From Glycine soja (taxonomy: Eukaryota; Streptophyta; Magnoliopsida; Fabales; Fabaceae), in assembly GCF_004193775.1 (NCBI RefSeq), contig NC_041021.1, positions 21,358,632-21,422,631 of the forward strand: DNA of 64,000 nucleotides, in the 5' to 3' direction. The position numbers were made by a program, and so were the translations under genes. Position 1 is the first letter of the stretch, and every line of letters begins with the position of its first letter. The notes below the pieces were generated by a model that had not been told where the DNA came from, did no database searches, and was given only the letters and a program-made list of their open reading frames with translations. Shown here in pieces: positions 56,996-64,000 of this stretch.

Positions 56996-57637
56996 ATGAC
57001 TTCCAGAAAGAGGAAAGCATCAGCCTCCCGACCTCAGGAACCATACGATACGACAAGATTCGTTTCTGAGGTCGCATAGGGACGTTACGCACAGAACATT
57101 CACTCCAGGAACATCCTTCCGGAGAGGAACATGAATCTTTTTGTGACTGAGTATGACGACTTTAGATGGGAGCTGATCCGGAGGAACTGGCACAGGGCCT
57201 TGACCCAGTATGAAGATGGTCACATTGACGTGGCCTCGGTCAACGAGTTCTATTTGAATTTGTACGACCCAAAAGAAAAATTTCCTTGCCAGGTTCGAGT
57301 CCGAGGGAAGCTGATCAAGTTTGATGGGGAGACGCTGAATGCTTTCCTGGAGACACCACCTATCATCCAACCAGGAGAGCAGTACACAACCTATTCTTTG
57401 TTTGGCAGGTCGCGTCTAGATCCTCAAGAGTTTATGGTCAGATTATGAATCCTAGGGCGTGGGTTTGTTCTGAATGCTTAAGGAGCACCCTGGAAGTTCT
57501 TAAGGAAGGATCTCACGACATTAGCACAGACCTGGAGCGTCCTCTCATATTCTAACCTAGCCCCTACATCTCACACATCAGATTTAAATATGGATAGGGC
57601 AAGGTTAGTTTATGATTTGGTTATGAAGATGGACATG
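56996..57637 (+). pseudogene. Retroelement 3' ORF of the plant 'putative transposon protein' type
   Basis: The likely start is ATG at 56996 (MTSRKRKASASRPQEPYDTT), directly after TTGATGTAG, which could serve as a splice acceptor. An early TAG stop at about 57078 interrupts it. The main open block (57131-57448) contains DDFRWELIRRNWHRALTQYE, VNEFYLNLYDPKEKFPCQVR and IKFDGETLNAFLETPPIIQP. The sequence continues in the same direction (RARLVYDLVMKMDMC) to 57637, where an LTR cuts it. I link it to the plant domain annotated as putative plant transposon protein (Pfam family close to Transposase_32/PF20167) from memory. It occupies the position of the env-like ORF in Athila elements. The function is unknown. 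Confidence 0.75.
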
Positions 57638-59622
57638 TGTCACAACCTACCCTTCCCTATGCGTCTTCCATGGGAGGAAAATGCGCGGAGTCGCCACCAA
57701 CATTTATTCGAGGAAAACATCGGAAAAACCGGAAAGCGTGTGGTCTACAAACTTTAAGTGTGAAAGGTTCGGGAGTTGTATTTATGCATGGGGAAGGTAT
57801 TAGCACCCCACGTGTCCATCACAAAGGACGGCAACCTTTTATCGAGTGTGCAAAGATGTCTTCAAATTGTTTTATTTTCCCTTTTTTATGTTTTTATGTC
57901 TCTTTATGCCTTTTTGTATTTTTTATCTTTTTGTGGTCGACAAGGGTGTTTCCCATGCTCCTACGTATTCCTCAATTGTGATAAGGAAATCAGACCTACA
58001 TAGTTCTTTTAAAAGGGGCGAATCAAGTGATTCTTTTTACTTGGAAGGGGGTCATTTAAGGCGTTGGACCTTAAAATGATCCATTTTACTGTGAGAAAGC
58101 TAAGGCGTTGGACCTCTAACCATCTCACGAGGTCGACAAAAGCGGGGCTTTTGCTCCTACGTATCCTCCATCGAAGAGGAAATCAGACTTACGTAGTTCT
58201 CACAAAAGCGGTATAGTTACATGTTGATTTTATGCTTTTGAACGGTCCATGTTAACCGGTAAAAGCAAAGAAGATTGTTTAAGGCGTTGGACCTTAAAAC
58301 GGTTTTTAGTGATTTTTGGCGGACAAAGCTTGATTTGTGAGTTGATTTTAGCCTTAGTTTCACTTTGGTTATTAGTCAATTGATCCAAGGAAACTTCCAA
58401 AGAAAAACGTCCGATTGATTTTTTTGATTATTTTATTCCAAGATATCTTGATTATTTTATTATTATTTTTCAAGATATTTTGATTATTTTATTTTTATTT
58501 TGCTTTTTTTGGTTTAACCGAGATTACAACATGAATGATCGATTAGATTTAGTTTTAACAGTGATTAAACGAGATTACAATGCAAATGATCGGTTGAAAT
58601 TCATTTTATCATTTATTAGGTGAGAAAATGACTTAAATAAACAGTTAAAGCACGTTAAAAACGGAAGAAAAGAAAACTGAAAGTAAGCAAAATTAAGATG
58701 AAAGCTAAAAAACAAGAAATGAATTGAAAGTCTCGGATTCGAAAACTTACCCATTGAAGAACGAAGAACGTACGAAGAACGGATGAAGAACGGTGAAGAA
58801 CGATGAAAAACCTTCACGAATTTGCTTACGGAAATGTCTCGGAAGCGTTACGGAAACACCTCGGCTTGGATTTTCTTCACGGAAACAATTTTTTCACAAA
58901 ATAGCCGAAATGCATAGCTAAGGGGTGATGAGTATTTTTTGAAACAACCCCTCTCCCCTATTTATAGGGAAAAAGGGAGGTGCTCTTCGCCCAGAGACTT
59001 AATGAAGAAGATTTCTAAGCGCACCCGAATTACTAAGTTCACCCCCCTTTTCGTATTTTACGGAAAAGTTACGGAAGTGTTTCGGATTTATTTTCATCTT
59101 TTTTTCTCTTCCTTTTCATCAATGTTAAGTGAAATATGCTTACCCAAGGTTTTCAGAAATTTTACGGAAGCCACGGAAGCCCCGGAAACCATTTTTAAAA
59201 AACGTGGAGGAGCTTGCCACCCAGTTGCTTCCTCCTTAAGCAACCCAACTTCTAAAAATGTTCCAAAAGGGCCTAGACTCGAATTGCTATTTACACCCCT
59301 ATTTTGATAAGTTCACCGCCCCCCATTTTTGTGTTTTTGGCTGTTTTCTTTCCGAAATCTCACGAAACTTTACGGATTCTGTAAAGACATCCATTTTCTT
59401 TCCGGAATGTTGCGAAACTTTATGGATTACGCAACAATGCTCTTTTTGACTTCCGAAATGTTGCGGAACTTTACGGATTGTGCAACAATGTTTCTTTTTT
59501 ACTTCCAGAATGTTGCGGAACTTTACGGATTACCTAACGATGGGGGTTAAGTACCTCGAGGCGGTCAAGCAAAGGTTGCATGCCACCAAACAATTGTCCC
59601 CAGACGAAATTAGGGTATGACA
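57638..59622 (-). mobile_element. 3' LTR of a second minus-strand Tat/Ogre-like element
   Basis: On the plus strand it reads TGTCACAACCTACCC... to ...GGGTATGACA, about 2 kb. It is a relative of the LTR at 45301-46871. The neighbouring purine tract (next entry) shows that this is the 3' LTR of a minus-strand element, whose body continues to the right and leaves the window. It splits the 3' ORF of the Athila-like element. The left flank is ACATG; its partner lies outside the window. The frames within are not genes. Confidence 0.85.
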
Positions 59623-59640
59623 GTTGCCCCTCTTTACTTA
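59623..59640 (-). other. Polypurine tract
   Basis: The minus strand reads TAAGTAAAGAGGGGCAAC immediately before the LTR start TGTCATACC. A purine-rich tract at this place primes plus-strand cDNA synthesis in retrotransposons and sets the element's direction. Confidence 0.75.
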
Positions 59641-59939
59641 CCTTTTATCGGAGATAAGAGGAAAGTAAAGATAAGACACTGATTTCGTCCATCTCAGCCT
59701 TTTCCGTAATTAATCTATGATGATTCCCGAAGGCCATCCTTTGCCCATCATGGGGATTTAATTTATCTTAATTACAATAGTTCCAACCAAAACGATTTGA
59801 AATAATTGACTCCCGTCTCTCCTTCTTTTTCTCTGAATAACACAGAACAAAAAATAACATAATATACACGTATACACATTTTTTGGTGAAGGAACCGATT
59901 GGGAAAATAACAAAAACTGTATTTTCCCCTCACCGGGGG

Positions 59940-60350
59940 CTCCGTACTTGATAACAGAGGATGCATGAACAGCGCTAGGCAACCAATTCATGGGACTCTG
60001 GACTCAATGATGGAGGATGCACGAACAGCGCTAGGCAATCAATTCGTGGGGCTCCAGACTTGATGGTGGAGGATGCATGAACAGCACTAGGCAATCAATT
60101 CATGGGGATCCGGACTTGATGGTGGAGGATGCATGAACAACGCTAGGCAATCAATTCATGGGGCTCCAGACTCAATGATGGAGGATGCATGAACAGCGCT
60201 AGGCAATCAATTCATGGGGCTCCGGACTCAATGGTGGAGGATGCATGAACAACGCTAGGCAATCAATTCATGGGGCTCCAGACTTGATGGTGGAGGATGC
60301 ATGAACAGCGCTGGGCAATCAATTCGTGGGGCTCTGGACTTGATTGTCTC
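59940..60350. repeat. 56-bp tandem repeat, seven copies
   Basis: The unit contains GAGGATGCATGAACAGCGCT, AGGCAATCAATTCATGGGG and CTCCGGACTTGATGG. Unit starts recur about every 56-57 bases from 59957 to 60294. It lies in the 3' region of the minus-strand Tat/Ogre-like element, next to its LTR. Confidence 0.92.
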
Positions 60351-60354
60351 TGGA

Positions 60355-61260
60355 TAGTGAAAAAAAAAATGCAGGACCAAATGGTTCCCCCGCATTTCAT
60401 CGGGCCCGCCGCCTCAGGATGACAAAATGTGAAAAAAGTGTGGGACCAAATGGTTCCCCGCATGTCATCAGGCCCGCCACTTCTGGATGACAAAGGTGCA
60501 GATGACCATAATTTGTCTCTACGTGTCAACGAGCTCGCTTGCCTCTGGTTGACAAAAGGTGCGGGACCATAAGGTTCCCCTGCATGTCATCGGGCCCGCC
60601 GCCTCTGGATGACAAAGGTGCAGATGACCATAATTTGTCTCTGCATGTCAATGGGCTCGCTTGCCTCTGGTTGACAAATGGTGCGGGACCATAAGCTTCC
60701 CCCGCATGTCACCTAACTTCACGGGTCAGGACGACAAAAGGTGCAGAAGACGATGTTAGTCTCTGCATGCTATCGTGCTTTGGGTCTGATGGATAGCAAA
60801 AGAATGTTTATACGGATAACCACTTGGGTATTTCTACCTGCCCCCTAACTTCACGGGTTAGTACTGACAGAGGTTGTCTGCGCGGAAGATGACGTAAATC
60901 TCCACGTGTCAACGGACTTGTTGGCCACGATTGACAAAGGGTGCAGAAGACGACGTTAGTCTCTACATGCTATCATGTGTTGAGTCTTAGAGATAGCAAA
61001 AGAATGTTTATACGGATAACCACTTGGGTATTTCCGCCTGCCCCCTAACTTCACGGGTTAGTGCTTGACAGAGGTTGTCTGCATGAAAGATGACGTAAAT
61101 CTCCGCGTGTCAATGGGCTTGTTGGCCACGATTGACAAAGGGTGCACAAGACGACATTAGTCTCTGCATGCTATCATGCGTTGAGTCTTAGAGATAGCAA
61201 AAGAAAGTTTGCGGGTTACCGTCAGGTGTCTTCGCATGCCACCAGACTCTTGGGTCACGG
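60355..61260. repeat. Complex GC-richer tandem repeats
   Basis: Units of about 120 bases contain GGACCAAATGGTTCCCC or GGACCATAAGGTTCCCC, GGATGACAAAGGTGCAGATG and GCTCGCTTGCCTCTGG (60370-60720). They are followed by two units of about 205-210 bases with TACGGATAACCACTTGGG and CCCCTAACTTCACGGGTTAG (60720-61200). There is no coding. They belong to the same 3' region as the 56-bp repeat. Confidence 0.8.
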
Positions 61261-62715
61261 TAACAAAGGTGGGGTGGTCGACAAAAGCAGGGCTTTTGCT
61301 CCTACGTATCCTCAATTTGTGATGAGGAACTCAGACCTACGTAGTTCTTGATAACTGTGAGACTAAAATAGTCTCGGTGTTTTGTCACTAAAATGGGAAC
61401 ACGCTTTAGTAAAGAAACAAAACCTCCAACTGATTAGAGCAACATATGATTTTTTTGATGAAAAACAATGTGTCTATTGGGGAAGGAGAGTATGCTAATG
61501 AAATTTTCTCATAACCATAAATGAGATTTTGGATGTTAGCATTTTGTTTCTAAACGACCATTTAGAGGAAACACTGGGTCCAACAAAAATAGAAGAAAAT
61601 CACTCAAAGTGTATCAATCTCACACGGGTAAGTGTTTCATCCTAATTTAGAACCATAGATATGTCATGACTTGGTTTTGCAAATCATTTCCTATCAAATC
61701 AAAGATTACATGCGTGATCATGGATCAATAGGACTTTTTCTTGGGAATGGTTTGTTTTTTTGGTGGGAAATTTGGCTTTGAGTGTTTTGGCCTTTTCCTT
61801 TTTTGTTTTTGTTTAGCGTGAGGTGAACAAGTCACCGGCGCACAAGATTTTGGTTGGCAATCAGATGGAGAGGACCACTTTAGGTCGTGGCTTCCTTTCT
61901 TTTCTTGTTTACTTGGTGACAATTCTGTATTGTTCAGATATTGTCTGGTCCTAAGACCTTTCTACATATTTCTTCTGTTTTCTTCTGATCTTTGATCGGG
62001 AATTCTCTTTCTTTTTTGCTTTCTCCCATTTTTTCTTGATTGAGAATTTTCTCTTTTTGCTTTTTGCCGATTCTTTTGATCAGGAATTTACTCCTTTTTG
62101 TTTTCTTTTGAGGGCAAGGTTTATGGTGAGTTGGGACTTTGGATCAAGGCTTGTAGAATAGATGGACATGATATATGTCAGGGTGTTGGTCTGGCCAGTG
62201 GTTTAGGGATAAAGAGGATGTCCCACATTATTTCCATGACACACATGCAACAATGATGATTAGGAAATTTTATGCAAAACTGGTCATGCATGCACCCATG
62301 TGGACACTCAAGCATCAAGTTTTTATGGTCATGTGACACTAGGGCTCAGGATTCATTTTTCCTATTTAAGTCGACCCAGTGTTTCCAAAATATGTTCTTT
62401 TATCAATTCATGCATTCATTCGAGTCCATTTTGGGCGTTCGGGAAAATTTTCATAGCATTCACCCTTCAGGTGTACACACATTTTTTTTTCAAAAACTGG
62501 TTATGATCAGTGAAATTTTTTTCAAAGAAAAGCTAGAAGTTATCTCTTTTCAAAAGCATGCTGGCTTTTCAGTCAAAAGATATATTTTTTGTTTGTTTTT
62601 TTTCCTCTCTTTTTTTTAACAGCTTGTAACTTGGACACGGTTGATGCCCGAGATCACATCTTTTTTTCGAAAAAGGCGTGCGAACGAAAGTGCACAAGAC
62701 CTACACATTTTTTTT
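61261..62715. other. Interior of the second Tat/Ogre-like element, no recognised gene
   Basis: A short copy of the LTR text (GACAAAAGCAGGGCTTTTGC, CCTACGTAGTTCTTG) recurs at 61275-61350. Frames such as 61725-61922 (minus) and 62272-62619 (plus) are short and lack family features. Confidence 0.5.
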
Positions 62716-62975
62716 GAGGTATTTTGCTACCTAAACATGTGTATATTTTTGTGAGGTATTTTTGCTATATACATGCATATCCAAGGTATCTTGCTACCTT
62801 AACATACATATATATATTTTGTGAGGTATTTTTGCTATATACATGCATATCTAAGGTATTTTCACTACCTAAACATACATATATATATTTTGTGAGATAT
62901 CTTTTTGCTATATACATGCATATCTAAGGTATTTTCACTACCTAAACACGCATACATATATTTTGTGAGGTATGA
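62716..62975. repeat. Tandem repeat of about 70-75 bp, near four copies
   Basis: The unit contains GAGGTATTTTTGCTATATAC, ATGCATATCTAAGGTATTTT and CACTACCTAAACATAC. It includes ATATATAT runs. Three full units and one partial unit are seen. Confidence 0.85.
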
Positions 62976-63189
62976 CTACCTTACGAGCTTGTGCTTGTTT
63001 TATTTAAATTCCTAGGATCATGAACAATTAGGTGTGTCCTACTATGACTGGAGAAACAAAGGTGATCAAATAACAAGCAGAAATTTAAAAGGTAATAGGT
63101 TGCCTCCTAGTAGCGCTTCTTTAATGTCTTGAGCTGGACGCATGATGACTTGTCGGTCACGGACCTAGTACTTTTGCTTACCTTTGGCT

Positions 63190-64000
63190 TTGGACTTGGT
63201 CACCTGCTGGTCGGCCATGTGTCGTAGGCAACACACTAACCTTTTTGTGGATGAGCTGAGGGGCTTTGGAGGTGGCGGCGGTGCGTTTGTTGCCCGCTGC
63301 CGACCATCCCCAGGCTACTGTGGTGTCTCGTCCTACGCCTGCCTGGGGGCGCAATACTTCTTGATGAAAGCTCGATTAGTAGGGGGCCTGATGACCTTGT
63401 TGGGGGCGACAGACACTCTGTAGAACTGACAGAGGCCTGTAATCAGAGCTGGAAACCCCAAGACCCTGTTGGACTTCTCCGGGTCCACTGGGTATCTTGC
63501 GGGCGCGATCCCTGCAAACAATAGATGACATCAGAAATCAGTTGAGAGAAGTGCATACTTATCTATGTCATGATGGCGTGACCTTGCTAGGGGGGACGGG
63601 CACCCTGTAGGACTGACAGAGGCCCGTAACCCGAGTTGGAAACCCAAGGGCCCTGTTGGACTTCTCCAGGTCCACTGGGTGTCTTGTGGGCGCGACCCCA
63701 ACTGATACTTCCGTAGGGGGAGATCGACATTGTGGTCGCTGGGCAGAATGTTGCTAAGTGGCAACGTCATCTATATCTGTGTAAGAGTGGTCATGTTGAT
63801 GCACATGATCCGCACTCGTCTCTTTATAACGTCATGGGTGAAATCTTGCCCCAGTATGCATAGTGGATGTACGATAGCCTCCTCCTCTAGTTGTGCTCGC
63901 ACAGTTGGCCACCCTTTAGGATCAAGGGGTGGCCCAGGAACTGAAATGATAAAAGGAAACTACTGGCCTGCATAACCCGGATCGCAAGTCTCGGTTAAGC
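63190..64000 (-). pseudogene. Fragment of a retroelement 3' ORF (putative plant transposon protein), minus strand
   Basis: The minus-strand frames carry GFPALITGLCQFYRVSVAPN and KVIRPPTNRAFIKKYCAPRQ (63521-63333), the C-terminal part of the protein type seen at 56996. A preceding segment of about 120 bases (63575-63715) is a diverged copy of 63390-63515, so part of the ORF is duplicated in tandem. Downstream on the same strand (63090-63120) is the block GCGCTACTAGGAGGCAACC, a relative of the GGGAGGCAACC block at 54990. Stops separate the parts. It may belong to the element that owns the LTR at 57638; the rest lies beyond the window. Confidence 0.65.

Noticed and set aside
1..64000. tRNA or rRNA genes
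   Set aside because: I scanned for tRNA-like A/B box pairs and rRNA landmarks and saw only primer binding sites complementary to tRNA ends. A tRNAscan run would settle it.

Overview
The window reads as plant nuclear DNA from a legume, most probably soybean (Glycine). The grounds are pervasive AT-richness, GT-AG introns, nested long terminal repeat (LTR) retrotransposons, and LTRs full of the words GTAATCGATTAC and CGCTAAGCGAG, which I associate with Glycine repeats. The species call is recognition from memory; no search was run. No bacterial operon logic applies. Only one ordinary intact host gene is visible (minus strand, 20521-21273). Almost everything else is transposable element, much of it broken and nested up to four deep.

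Region 1 (1-18143): a decayed minus-strand Ty3/gypsy element. Its 5' LTR is on the right (6792-18143), followed by a tRNA-Met-type primer site, gag, protease, reverse transcriptase and RNase H down to about 1434. It is split by a solo LTR of its own family (2750-5155, target-site duplication AAAAA). Its 5' LTR is split by a rearranged fold-back retroelement (7430-8655, AGTAC) and by another solo LTR (8821-16808, CAAGG). That solo LTR carries a deleted gypsy element (10104-15398), which itself carries a solo LTR (12388-13553, CCTTG).

Region 2 (18144-27477): the end of a CACTA-type DNA transposon, then a low-copy island with the 250-aa membrane protein gene, then one LTR-like repeat and long non-coding AT-rich stretches.

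Region 3 (27478-36389): an 8.9-kb non-autonomous CACTA transposon with matching terminal repeats and a 3-bp target duplication (CCT). It holds a palindromic subterminal array and pieces of at least three host genes. These are two exons of a DET1-like gene, one exon of a HAD-family acid phosphatase / vegetative-storage-protein-like gene, and a complete three-exon R2R3-MYB reading frame with its own TATA box. No transposase is visible. This gene-carrying CACTA is the most interesting object in the window.

Region 4 (36390-64000): an AT-rich long hairpin and a plant-mobile-domain pseudogene, then a second nest. A minus-strand Tat/Ogre-like element (about 39500-46871) has a tRNA-Arg-type primer site and a 129-bp tandem repeat. 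A plus-strand Athila-like element (from 47960) has a tRNA-Asp-type primer site and gag-protease but no visible pol. It carries about 50 copies of GCTAAGC-type words and a 3' open reading frame of the plant 'putative transposon protein' type. Solo LTRs sit inside both elements, and the 3' end of a further minus-strand Tat/Ogre-like element (57638 onward) runs off the right edge with several tandem-repeat blocks.
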